Below the pieces are notes generated by a model. The model was not told where the DNA came from and made no database searches. It worked only from the letters and a program-made list of their open reading frames with translations. Position numbers and translations under genes: made by a program. Shown in pieces: positions 18,988 through 27,174 of a stretch of DNA of 64,000 nucleotides (the stretch's first letter is position 1; every line of letters begins with the position of its first letter). The DNA is from Streptomyces cinereus (GTDB taxonomy: Bacteria > Pseudomonadota > Gammaproteobacteria > Pseudomonadales > Moraxellaceae), in the NCBI GenBank assembly GCA_014647715.1, contig BMPS01000006.1, positions 59,712-123,711 on the forward strand, given 5' to 3'.

Positions 18988-19029
18988 CAACAAAAAACCC
19001 TTAATGTCAGCATTAAGGGTTTTTTGTTG
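18988..19029. terminator. Long perfect bidirectional terminator
   Basis: A perfect 19-bp inverted repeat (arms 18988-19006 and 19011-19029, core ACCCTTAATG/CATTAAGGGT) with a 4-nt loop and A/T tracts on both sides. It separates the transglycosylase gene from the convergent 86-residue gene. Confidence 0.95.
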
Positions 19030-19070
19030 ATAGTGACAGGGTTTTGTTAATGTCCCCACATGGCACAACC

Positions 19071-19331
19071 TTATACAATAGGTGGCGGGGTGGGCTCTTC
19101 ACCATCATCCATTTGGATCGGTTTGACTTCGCCTTTTGAATTGCTGCCCCAATTGTCCTCTTCGTCTTCATCCCATTTTTTGAAGTTATCGCGTGGGTTG
19201 ATGCCCCGGCGTTTCATGTCTTCGACTTGCTCTTCAAGGGTGCGAAACTGCTGGGCTTCGTGCATGGTATCTTCAAGTTGGTTGATGTTGTTTTCAAGAT
19301 CGTCCGCTTGTTGGGTCACATGATTGCTCAT
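19071..19331 (-). CDS. Small acidic predicted coiled-coil protein, unknown function
   Basis: Eighty-six residues, not recognised. The N-terminal half is helical and heptad-like (QADDLENNINQLEDTMHE, RTLEEQVEDMKRRG). The C-terminal half is very acidic and ends in Pro-rich EEPTPPPIV. There is no signal peptide or membrane segment, so it should be cytoplasmic. The ATG at 19331 has GAGGAT at good spacing; an ATG eight codons upstream lacks one. It lies alone between a strong terminator and the DUF4062 gene, transcribed in the same direction as the latter, 200 bp downstream of it. Confidence 0.7.
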   Translation of the reverse strand: MSNHVTQQADDLENNINQLEDTMHEAQQFRTLEEQVEDMKRRGINPRDNFKKWDEDEEDNWGSNSKGEVKPIQMDDGEEPTPPPIV

Positions 19332-19530
19332 AATTTTATCCTCTTTTATCCTCAATGTTATCGTTATGTGTGTTATGAAATTATCATAGCATAAACAAAT
19401 GTGACGCTAGATAGCAGGTCTGTATAATATTGTCATGACATAAGTAAATCACGGGTCGGTCAACACTGATATAAAATGCTGGGATAAAACGCGCATAAAA
19501 CCATAAAAAATGTGGCTTAAAAACGGCCGA

Positions 19531-20538
19531 TTAGGCTTGTACAATGATGTTAATCTGCCACAACTCGCGGATACTTCGCCCTTCTTTGACCGAGAACAAC
19601 CATCTTTTTTTCACCAGTTGGCTTTTGATCCATTGATAATCGATACTACTGATTTGACAGCGCGAGACGGCATGGATATTGGGTGAGATTTTGAGCGCTT
19701 CTGCCATTGCAGCATCTTTGAGGGAATCATTAATTTGGGTCAACATCATATTACTGGTAAAGGGCTGTGGTAATGCTTGTAGCGTTTGCACAATATTACC
19801 CCAGCTAAAGGTGTAAGTTGCGCTGATTTCTTGCAAATTGCCGCCTTCAAACGCGTGTGCGGTATAGTTGACCAATAACGCCTCATTGAGCTCTTTTGGC
19901 GTAACCTGGGTCGGTCTGGCTTCAGCTTCAGGGGACTGTTGAGTGCCCTCTAGACTGCTATCAGTTAAGGCGGGTTGCACGCCATTACGGATATGAAATC
20001 TATCCGAGACAAACATCGACTTTAAATCGCCACTAGCAGCTGCCGGTAGCGTGCTCAATGAACGGGTGTCTTTGACCCAACCTGAGCGCGGAAACTTGTC
20101 TTTGATTTCCTCAAGCATTCGCACACAGTCTGCCACACCATCATGGGTCTGATCGAAATGAATGGCCCGCGAACCTTGTTCTTTAATCACCAAATTAAAC
20201 AGATCCAACCGTTGACGTAATAGCTCATGTTGGCTTGGCTGGGTATTGACTAACGCAATCATCGGCACACGTTTTGAAGACGCATAGATATAAGATAAGT
20301 GCAGATAACTGACACCGGATAGGCTTAAATGACCGTAATCATTGCCCAAAATAAAAATCATATAATCACATTGGTCGATTTGCTGGCGGCTGTATTCAAC
20401 AAAATTGGTATGGGTCGCAAGCAAATCCCAAGTCAAAAAATAATCCGTCGATAGCGCGTACTCTAGCGCGTTCTCTAAGTTGACATTTTCATTTCTCACC
20501 AAAGAGATATGAATATGATAACGTTTCTTTTGAGACAT
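19531..20538 (-). CDS. DUF4062-like domain protein
   Basis: 335 residues. The N-terminal 160 match the DUF4062 pattern, a Rossmann/TIR-like fold: a first strand YHIHISLV, a middle block YSRQQIDQCDYMIFILGNDYG, then LSGVSYLHLSYIYASSKRVPMIALV. The rest (170-335) is not recognised; it starts with a Ser/Thr/Gln-rich linker and ends in a predicted alpha/beta segment. DUF4062 domains often occur as the N-terminal part of larger signalling or defence-type proteins, but no partner domain is identifiable here. The ATG at 20538 has GGAGA seven bases upstream and is preferred over one eleven codons earlier. It follows murI after 127 bp, which hold a tandem repeat. Confidence 0.7.
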   Translation of the reverse strand: MSQKKRYHIHISLVRNENVNLENALEYALSTDYFLTWDLLATHTNFVEYSRQQIDQCDYMIFILGNDYGHLSLSGVSYLHLSYIYASSKRVPMIALVNTQPSQHELLRQRLDLFNLVIKEQGSRAIHFDQTHDGVADCVRMLEEIKDKFPRSGWVKDTRSLSTLPAAASGDLKSMFVSDRFHIRNGVQPALTDSSLEGTQQSPEAEARPTQVTPKELNEALLVNYTAHAFEGGNLQEISATYTFSWGNIVQTLQALPQPFTSNMMLTQINDSLKDAAMAEALKISPNIHAVSRCQISSIDYQWIKSQLVKKRWLFSVKEGRSIRELWQINIIVQA

Positions 20539-20590
20539 GCTATCTTCTCCATAACGCTCTAATGAACGCAATTAATTAAAAGAGTAAAGG

Positions 20591-20635
20591 GTTAAAAGCT
20601 GAATCGTTAAAAGTTAAATCGTTAAAAGCTAAAAG
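20591..20635. repeat. Three imperfect 15-bp tandem repeats downstream of murI
   Basis: GTTAAAAGCTGAATC, GTTAAAAGTTAAATC and GTTAAAAGCTAAAAG lie end to end between murI and the DUF4062 gene, and a shorter GGTAAAAGCC follows. Confidence 0.85.
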
Positions 20636-20665
20636 GGTAAAAGCCATGCTGACTAACCAACAATC

Positions 20666-21535
20666 TCAATTCACTGCGCGATGTTGAGTCACACACAAGG
20701 TAAAAAAATCAATCCCTAACTCTGGCAAAAATCGCTGCAACAGACGCGTTGCCGCCTGCTCAGTAGTGGGTAAGTTGGCGGTGGCATAAAACTGTAACCG
20801 TGGTCGCTCTTTATGAGAGGCAAGCTGATTGGCTCGCTCAAGCAAATCATGCACCCGTTTGGCAATGGCATCGCCCGAATCAATCAATGCCACTTGCCCC
20901 ATAGCTTGGTGGGTCATCAGCTCGTCAATACGCTGTGCCAAATAGGCTTTAAAAAAAGGAAAATGTGTACAGCCCAGTACCAGTTGGTCTACCTTTTTAT
21001 CCTGTAACTCACTTAGCAAGTGATCTAAATCAGTCACGGCTGGGTGATGGCTTGGCATACCCAATTCCACCCAAGGCACTAAGCTGTTAAAGCTATATTT
21101 GTGGACAGTCACTTGCTGAGGTTTGGCGACTTGTTCAATAACTTCATTGAGTAAATACCCGTGCAAGGTCGCTGGGGTTGCCAATACCGCGACTTGCTTG
21201 GTCGCCGACTGCATCACCGCAGGTTTTAATGCAGGGACTAAGCCGACAATTGGCACTTGAGGATACTGCCGCCTTGCCGCCTGTAATCCATGCGCAGAGG
21301 CACTATTGCAAGCTATCACAATAAGTTTACAGCCTTGCGAATGTAGCCATGCCACTGCCTGCAAGGTAAGTTCACGAATCTCTGTTTCACTGCGTGAGCC
21401 ATAGGGTACGTGCAGGGTATCGGCGAGATAGATATAACGTTCAAATGGCAAGCGTCGCTGCAAATGGGTCAAAACCGACAATCCGCCCAACCCAGAATCA
21501 AATACGCCTATCGGCGCGCTTGCTAACTCTACCAT
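20666..21535 (-). CDS. murI: Glutamate racemase
   Basis: Interconverts L- and D-glutamate to supply D-Glu for peptidoglycan. At 289 residues it is the usual length. Signatures: IGVFDSGLGGLSVL, ADTLHVPYGSR, the first catalytic cysteine in VIACNSASA (C76), and the second in LVLGCTHFPF (C189). It is followed on the same strand by the DUF4062 gene. No ribosome-binding site is obvious at the start codon chosen (GAG nearby in CTATGGTAGAG), but the N-terminus aligns with the family. Confidence 0.96.
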   Translation of the reverse strand: MVELASAPIGVFDSGLGGLSVLTHLQRRLPFERYIYLADTLHVPYGSRSETEIRELTLQAVAWLHSQGCKLIVIACNSASAHGLQAARRQYPQVPIVGLVPALKPAVMQSATKQVAVLATPATLHGYLLNEVIEQVAKPQQVTVHKYSFNSLVPWVELGMPSHHPAVTDLDHLLSELQDKKVDQLVLGCTHFPFFKAYLAQRIDELMTHQAMGQVALIDSGDAIAKRVHDLLERANQLASHKERPRLQFYATANLPTTEQAATRLLQRFLPELGIDFFTLCVTQHRAVN

Positions 21536-21724
21536 AGCTTAATCAGTCCAACTCGCAGGGTGCTGCTATTTTAAACCGCGAAATAATCGCCTACCCATAA
21601 AATAGACCACTATCTTATACCAATTTTTAGACGCTCACTACAAAAAAATGCAGTTGCCGAATTTGACAGCAAATTCGTCACTTCGCTGGTTCACAAGCTA
21701 TCAAAATTTGACTAAATCAGCTAG

Positions 21725-22432
21725 TTAGGGGGTCATCGTCAAGGTAAAAGTGCTATCACCACTGTGCAAAATCAATGACGTCCCCTCTTCACCTTCTACC
21801 AACTCACCCAAGTTAATCAAATGGTAAAACACATTGCGATGAATGAGTCCGTATAGCGCTGAGTCACCATTTTGCCGAACCAATAAATAAGGCTGGCTGG
21901 CTTGTTTTTGCTGTAAGGAAGCATCATGCGGGCTAGCATGGGTAAATGGCAGACCCAAACGGATCGGATGCTGCTCGTCAGCAATCACCACATCGCCTTG
22001 CGTGGTGGTGAACTGCAACACAGGTTTGGTAGTGTCGCCAAATTGCTGGCTAATGACGTCCACTTGATTCACTAGCAGTGGCGCGTCTTCTACTTGGATT
22101 TGCCATTTTTCCACAGGGGTTTTTAAAAAATACTCAACGTGGTGGTTGTCATCAACCTCTGACCATAACACTTTGGCAAATAGATCAATGAGTAGCTGCC
22201 GGGTGATTTGACTGCCTTCATGCCACCACTCGCCATTGGCTTTGACCACCACATCCATCGTACCGCTGAGTTTGGGTTGCCATTTTTCAAGGGGTGGAAT
22301 TTGGCGCGTCGGATGGTTTGCGGTTGCTACCGCTTGCGAAGCGACCGATTGCTCGATTTGTTGGCTTAGCTCGCCTATATCGAAGCTAGTATCAAAACTG
22401 GGTTTAGACGCCACATTATTAGTATTAGTCAT
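21725..22432 (-). CDS. DUF1285 family protein
   Basis: Function unknown. The recognisable domain starts near PPLEKWQPKLSGTMD and contains GEWWHEGSQITRQLLIDLFAKVL, FLKTPVEKWQIQVEDAPLL and TTQGDVVIADEQHPIRLGL, all in the order seen in DUF1285 proteins. The protein is cytoplasmic by sequence. A start at 22432 (MTNTNN) gives 235 residues, closer to the family length. An open frame continues upstream to an ATG at 22564, and GAG lies only weakly placed before 22432, so the start is uncertain. It follows no obvious partner; murI lies downstream after 190 bp. Confidence 0.8.
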   Translation of the reverse strand: MTNTNNVASKPSFDTSFDIGELSQQIEQSVASQAVATANHPTRQIPPLEKWQPKLSGTMDVVVKANGEWWHEGSQITRQLLIDLFAKVLWSEVDDNHHVEYFLKTPVEKWQIQVEDAPLLVNQVDVISQQFGDTTKPVLQFTTTQGDVVIADEQHPIRLGLPFTHASPHDASLQQKQASQPYLLVRQNGDSALYGLIHRNVFYHLINLGELVEGEEGTSLILHSGDSTFTLTMTP

Positions 22433-22979
22433 TTTATAGCTCGTATTATGGTAGTTTTTATTTAGATTGGGATTTAGAGTATTGTATGGTTTTATAAATG
22501 CCATGATGCGCTGTGTTGACATCACTTTGTGGTACATAGTAGTCAATTCAACGCTGGGTTTCAAATAGTCGCTGTTAGTACCTGTGTCGATTTATTGTAT
22601 ATAAAGGTGATAGATAGCATAAGACAAGCCAAATTGGATGCGATAAATTAAGCCCGGCAGTCATTTTCTGCTGCAAAAATATTAGGTGGTTAAACGGTTA
22701 ATCTATTATACTAAGTAGTATTTTTTCTGAATTCATATAACGATTCATTATATGTTAAAATCAAGAAAACCATTGATAACATTGCCAGCCTGTGCCAGCA
22801 ATTATTTGATGAACTGATAATCAAAGGCTAACCTTCTAGATCACTAGCCTTGCAAAAATCATCGTGATGCGACTTATGTGTATTGTCAGATATAAGCTGA
22901 AGAACCGCTTTGTTTAACCCAATGCGCGCAAGGTTAAGCAAGTTGTCATCACTGAATTTTATTTTTCTAAGGAGTTTGT
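22433..22979. other. Long AT-rich divergent spacer upstream of the ETF-QO gene
   Basis: About 550 bp (415 bp if the longer DUF1285 start is used). The clearest structure is the inverted repeat at 22734-22754, CATATAA-CGATTCA-TTATATG, followed by TGTTAAAAT, which could be a -10 region for ETF-QO. No gene or RNA was recognised. Confidence 0.4.
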
Positions 22980-24641
22980 ATGCAAGACATCGAACGCGAG
23001 CAAATGGAGTTTGACGTAGTTATCGTGGGTGGCGGACCTTCAGGTCTATCTGCGGCAATTCGTCTACGTCAACTTGCTATTGCTGCTGGCAATCCTGATT
23101 TTAGCGTGTGTATCGTTGAGAAAGGGTCAGAATTTGGTGCCCATATCTTATCAGGTGCGGTCATGGAGCCTAATGCACTGACTGAACTGATTCCTGATTG
23201 GAAAGAAAAAGGTGCGCCCGTTCGCGTGCAAACCAAAGGTGACCGCGTCTACATGCTCAAAAATGAGACCAAATACCGCGAATTGCCAGAAAAAATCGTC
23301 CCAAGTTTGATGCACAACCACGGCAATTACATTATCTCATTGGGTAACCTTGTACGTTGGTTAGCTACCCAAGCCGAAGAGCTTGAAGTGATGATGTTCC
23401 CAGGTTTTTCTGCCGCTGAAATCCTCTACAACGAAGATGGTTCTGTTCGTGGCGTATTGACGGGTGACATGGGCGTCAATGCCGAAGGTCAACCGAAATC
23501 AGGCTATGAGCCAGGCTATGAGCTACTGGCAAAATACACCATTTTTGCTGAAGGCTGCCGTGGTCACTTAGGTAAACGCTTAATCAGCCGTTTTAACCTA
23601 TCAGAAGGCAAAGACCCGCAGCACTACGGTATTGGCTTAAAAGAGCTTTGGGAAATTGACCCTGCCAAACACCAAGAAGGCATGGTGCTGCACGGTTCAG
23701 GTTGGCCGCTTAGCGAGACGCATAGTAACGGTGGTTGGTGGTTATACTTCGATGAAAACAACCAAGTGTCATTTGGTATGGTGATTGACTTGTCTTATCA
23801 CAACCCTTACCTATCGCCATTTGATGAGTTACAACGTCTAAAGACCCACCCGCTCATTCGCAATATTTTAGAAGGCGGTAAACGCTTATCTTACGGTGCG
23901 CGTGCCTTGACCAAAGGCGGTTTAAACTCATTACCAAAACTATATTTTGCCGGTGGTGTGTTAGTAGGTGACGATGCAGGTTTCCTAAATCCAGCAAAAA
24001 TCAAAGGTACTCATACCGCCATCAAATCAGGTATGTTAGCCGCTGAAGCCGTGTATGAAGCGATTGCTGCGGGTCGTCAACATGACGAAGTGCCAACCTA
24101 TGAGCAAAAATTCAAAGCATCATGGCTCTACAACGACATGTACCAAGCGCGTAACTTCGCAAATGCGATGCACCGCATGGGTATCTGGATGGGCGGTGCG
24201 TTCAATTTTCTAGAGCAAAATATATTTAAGGGTAAAATGCCACTGACTATTCGTGACAGAATGCCAGACTACGATGTGCTTGAGCGCGCAGACCACGCTT
24301 ATATCCCTGAGTATTCAAAGCCCGATGGTAAGCTGACCTTTGATAAATTATCTTCCGTGTTTATCTCCAATACCAACCACGCTGAAGATCAACCTTCTCA
24401 CTTGAAATTAACCGATCCAGACGTGCCAATTAAGCGTAACCTCAAAATCTTTGCTGAGCCCGCACAGCGTTACTGTCCAGCAGGGGTATATGAAGTAGTG
24501 CAAAGTGACAGCGGCGCAAAATTTGTAATCAACTCACAAAACTGTGTGCACTGTAAAACTTGTGATATCAAAGACCCCTCACAAAACATCACGTGGGTCA
24601 CACCAGAAGGCGGTGGTGGTCCAAACTACCCAAATATGTAA
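22980..24641 (+). CDS. Electron-transfer flavoprotein-ubiquinone oxidoreductase (ETF-QO)
   Basis: Inner-membrane-associated flavo-iron-sulfur enzyme that passes electrons from ETF (fed by acyl-CoA and other dehydrogenases) to ubiquinone. At 553 residues it is the normal length. The N-terminal FAD-binding GGGPSG is at 17-22, with VEKGSEFGAHILSGAV and FAEGCRGHLGKRL following. The middle has GVLVGDDAGFLNPAKIKGTH. The C-terminus carries the 4Fe-4S cysteines in RYCPAGVYE and NCVHCKTCDIKDP, then GGGGPNYPNM. A strong TAAGGAG precedes the ATG. No etfAB lies in the window. It ends at a perfect terminator. With two thioesterases and plsB nearby it fits a lipid-using metabolism. Confidence 0.97.
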   Translation: MQDIEREQMEFDVVIVGGGPSGLSAAIRLRQLAIAAGNPDFSVCIVEKGSEFGAHILSGAVMEPNALTELIPDWKEKGAPVRVQTKGDRVYMLKNETKYRELPEKIVPSLMHNHGNYIISLGNLVRWLATQAEELEVMMFPGFSAAEILYNEDGSVRGVLTGDMGVNAEGQPKSGYEPGYELLAKYTIFAEGCRGHLGKRLISRFNLSEGKDPQHYGIGLKELWEIDPAKHQEGMVLHGSGWPLSETHSNGGWWLYFDENNQVSFGMVIDLSYHNPYLSPFDELQRLKTHPLIRNILEGGKRLSYGARALTKGGLNSLPKLYFAGGVLVGDDAGFLNPAKIKGTHTAIKSGMLAAEAVYEAIAAGRQHDEVPTYEQKFKASWLYNDMYQARNFANAMHRMGIWMGGAFNFLEQNIFKGKMPLTIRDRMPDYDVLERADHAYIPEYSKPDGKLTFDKLSSVFISNTNHAEDQPSHLKLTDPDVPIKRNLKIFAEPAQRYCPAGVYEVVQSDSGAKFVINSQNCVHCKTCDIKDPSQNITWVTPEGGGGPNYPNM

Positions 24642-24650
24642 TGATGTATC

Positions 24651-24682
24651 AAAAAAAAGCCGCTAACGTTAGCGGCTTTTTT
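24651..24682. terminator. Bidirectional terminator between ETF-QO and phoD
   Basis: Perfect palindrome GCCGCTAAC-GTTAGCGGC flanked by A and T runs, between convergent genes. Confidence 0.95.
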
Positions 24683-24703
24683 ATTGGGTTTTGTCAAAGT
24701 TGT

Positions 24704-26521
24704 CTAAACCAAATAAGGCTCACCCACTTTGACACGCATGGTTTTACCAACACTGCTTGAATAGGTGGGTTTGGTGATATCGCTGACAAACACCCAGTCG
24801 CTGGTACATTGCTCAGGAGTCACTGTCACAATCATATAACCGCGCTGAGAGGTGTCACACCATTTTAACGTACCACCTTTGACTAGCATGGGTAGCCCGA
24901 GTGATAGCTGTTTTGGGTCAACTGTTGCTAAATATTCTTCAAAACCTGGCGATGTCACTGACTGTACCGCAAACTCCACCCCAACGGGTTCGCCTTTGAC
25001 ATTGACTAGATTATTCGCCCAAGCGTTATGGGTATCGCCTGCCAATACCACTAAGTTTTTTTGCATCGCGTTGGCAATACCATAAATCATTTCGCGTGCC
25101 ACCGCGTAACCATCCCATGCATCTAGGTTATAAGGAATAAATGGGGCTTGCTGCAACTGTTGTACCATACTCTGCTCTTGCGGTGTCAAGGTCGTGGGGG
25201 CGGTCTGCGCTTTTTGCATTAGGGTTATATAAGTGACGGCATCTACGCCCAAAGCAGGATTCATAAAGTTGAGTAGTACGGGGGCAGGAATAAACATCTG
25301 CCCCATCACCACTTGCTGGCCTAGAATTTGCCAAGTGGACTTTGACGCTTGCAATTGACCTGCTAGCCAGTTTTGTTGGGGCAAACCGATCAATTGGCGG
25401 CTGGTATCTTGCATTGCTGCGGCGAATTTTGCACCATCTAAAGTGAGCTGACCATTGGCGTCTTTAACTAAAAAATTATTGTAATCTAGCTGTTTGTCCC
25501 GGGCAATGACACGGGTGTCTAGCATATGCAGACTGAGCAAATTACCAAAATCAAAACTACGATAAATTTGCGTCATCACACTATTACGCGTGGGCATCCA
25601 TTCATGATAGGCTTTCATGGCGTCCATTTTGCGCTGATTCCAATCGCCTTCATTGGGTTGGTGGTTTTCAGCACCCGCTTTATAAGTATCATTACTAATC
25701 TCGTGGTCGTCCCATACCGCAATCATTGGCATGGCGGCATGTACCGCTTGCAAATCTTTATCGGTACGATATTGGGCATAGCGCAAGCGATAGCCAGTAA
25801 TGGTGAGCAACTCTTCGACTGGGATGACTTCGCGATTGAGCTGTGCTGCCTGGCTCGAAGCATAGGCAGGCACCGTTTTACCTTGGTCATCGATGGTATG
25901 ACGACCATATTCATAGATATAATCACCTAAGTGCAGCAGCACATCGACATCGCTACGCTTGGCAATATCGGCATACGCATGAAAATAGCCTGCAGGATAG
26001 TTTGAACAGCTCACCACCGCAAGTTTCACTTGATTGACATTCGTGACAGGTAGGGTTTTGGTTTTGCCAATCGGACTGGTGACACCACCACATATAAATC
26101 GATAGAAGTAAGGGGTATTTGGCTGTAAACCCGTGGCATCCACTTTGACCGTATAATCTTGCCCACCGTTTGTTTTGCTCGTGCCTTTATTGATGATGGT
26201 GTTAAACGCATTATCACTGGCAATTTGCCACTCGACATCAAGGCTGCTGCCACTGCTCACCGGTGTCACCCGAGTCCATAAAATCACTTTGTCAGCAAGC
26301 GGGTCGCCACTGGCTACGCCATGTAAAAAGCTAACCTGTGCTGTGTTATCATTATCATCATTGTCATTATTACAGCCTGCTAGCAACATCGATGCACCTG
26401 CGGCAGTCGCAAGCGAGGTAGATTGTAAAAAACGGCGACGGTTGATAGCTGGGGTTGATGGCTGGGTGTCTTTAAGCAAATTGTGGATAGGAGAATTTTG
26501 CTCAGCGGGTTGGTCAGTCAT
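24704..26521 (-). CDS. phoD: Alkaline phosphatase D (PhoD family), Tat-exported
   Basis: Metallophosphoesterase/phosphodiesterase acting outside the cytoplasm, 605 residues. The N-terminus has a twin-arginine motif, NRRRFLQS (residues 27-34), a hydrophobic stretch and LAGC (Cys50), so it may be a Tat-exported lipoprotein. Residues about 62-160 form the PhoD N-terminal domain (FLHGVASGDPLADKVILWTRV). The metal site region includes HLGDYIYEYG, VWDDHEISND and VVLAGDTHNAW. No Pho box was identified upstream. The gene is alone; short tandem repeats lie just upstream of its start. Confidence 0.95.
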   Translation of the reverse strand: MTDQPAEQNSPIHNLLKDTQPSTPAINRRRFLQSTSLATAAGASMLLAGCNNDNDDNDNTAQVSFLHGVASGDPLADKVILWTRVTPVSSGSSLDVEWQIASDNAFNTIINKGTSKTNGGQDYTVKVDATGLQPNTPYFYRFICGGVTSPIGKTKTLPVTNVNQVKLAVVSCSNYPAGYFHAYADIAKRSDVDVLLHLGDYIYEYGRHTIDDQGKTVPAYASSQAAQLNREVIPVEELLTITGYRLRYAQYRTDKDLQAVHAAMPMIAVWDDHEISNDTYKAGAENHQPNEGDWNQRKMDAMKAYHEWMPTRNSVMTQIYRSFDFGNLLSLHMLDTRVIARDKQLDYNNFLVKDANGQLTLDGAKFAAAMQDTSRQLIGLPQQNWLAGQLQASKSTWQILGQQVVMGQMFIPAPVLLNFMNPALGVDAVTYITLMQKAQTAPTTLTPQEQSMVQQLQQAPFIPYNLDAWDGYAVAREMIYGIANAMQKNLVVLAGDTHNAWANNLVNVKGEPVGVEFAVQSVTSPGFEEYLATVDPKQLSLGLPMLVKGGTLKWCDTSQRGYMIVTVTPEQCTSDWVFVSDITKPTYSSSVGKTMRVKVGEPYLV

Positions 26522-26558
26522 GGGATTTCCTCAAGGTTAGGCAAAGCCACAATATGAA

Positions 26559-26588
26559 AAGTCAAATTGTGATAAGTCAAATTGTAAT
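26559..26588. repeat. Two 15-bp tandem repeats upstream of phoD
   Basis: AAGTCAAATTGTGAT is followed directly by AAGTCAAATTGTAAT, 14 of 15 identical, 38 bp upstream of the phoD start codon. Confidence 0.8.
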
Positions 26589-26682
26589 AAAAAGATACGC
26601 TATCGCTAGGAAACATTAGCTGACGAAGGTGACAACCGTATGACGATTGAATGAACAATTAACGGCAAATTTTAGCCAATAA

Positions 26683-26706
26683 AAAAGCTGACCGAAGTCA
26701 GCTTTT
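26683..26706 (-). terminator. Terminator downstream of the 59-residue gene
   Basis: AAAAGCTGAC-CGAA-GTCAGCTTTT is a perfect 10-bp stem with a tetraloop. On the minus strand it is followed by six Ts. It lies 80 bp beyond the stop of the small gene at 26787-26966. Confidence 0.85.
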
Positions 26707-26713
26707 GTGCAGC

Positions 26714-26757
26714 AAAACATATAGGGAACAAAACATACAGGCAATAAAACTAGGCAT
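26714..26757. repeat. Imperfect 16-bp tandem repeat
   Basis: AAAACATATAGGGAAC is followed by AAAACATACAGGCAAT, then shorter related units beginning AAAACTAGG and AAAACCTAG. It lies between the stop of the small gene and its terminator. Confidence 0.65.
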
Positions 26758-26786
26758 AAAACCTAGTGGCTTATCAAGACTAATAG

Positions 26787-26966
26787 CTAGATACCCACGG
26801 CCGTTTTGAATGCCGCTTCATCAAAATCGTCACCATGGGTCATAACGATGGTACCATTAGGGTTAATGTTGACAAATTTGACCCCTTTGATGTCTTCGGT
26901 TTTTTTGATGATTTCATCCGCATGCGCTTTGTCTGCGATAGGTACATCATATTTGGTTTGTGGCAT
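26787..26966 (-). CDS. 59-residue protein with a ferredoxin-like (HMA-like) pattern, unknown function
   Basis: A complete small gene: ATG at 26964-26966 with AAGGA nine bases upstream, stop at 26787-26789, and a good terminator after it. The product begins MPQTKYDVPIADKAHADE and ends in DEAAFKTAVGI. A strand-helix-strand-strand-helix reading (KYDVPI; ADEIIKKTEDI; KFVNINP; TIVMTH; DEAAFKTAV) resembles the heavy-metal-associated fold, but the metal-binding CXXC is absent. Function is unknown. It lies downstream of recG on the same strand with 208 bp between them. Confidence 0.7.
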   Translation of the reverse strand: MPQTKYDVPIADKAHADEIIKKTEDIKGVKFVNINPNGTIVMTHGDDFDEAAFKTAVGI

Positions 26967-27174
26967 AACATATATCCTTAAAATATTGATAATTCTAAAT
27001 TAATAACCGTGATATTGCCCCGTATATAAAAAATCAACTAAAACCAATAGCCATGCAAGTGTACATTCATCAATCAGTCATATGGCATAAAATAACAAAA
27101 AATTGCGGATGTGAATAGGCGCTTTATCCGTAAAAACAACGCTTTATCAGAATTTAAGCCTCTACTATGGGCTA

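Noticed and set aside
21658..21677. Hairpin CGAATTTG-ACAG-CAAATTCG near murI
   Set aside because: Perfect 8-bp arms but no T-run and no clear relation to either gene; may be a chance palindrome or a remnant of a dispersed repeat.
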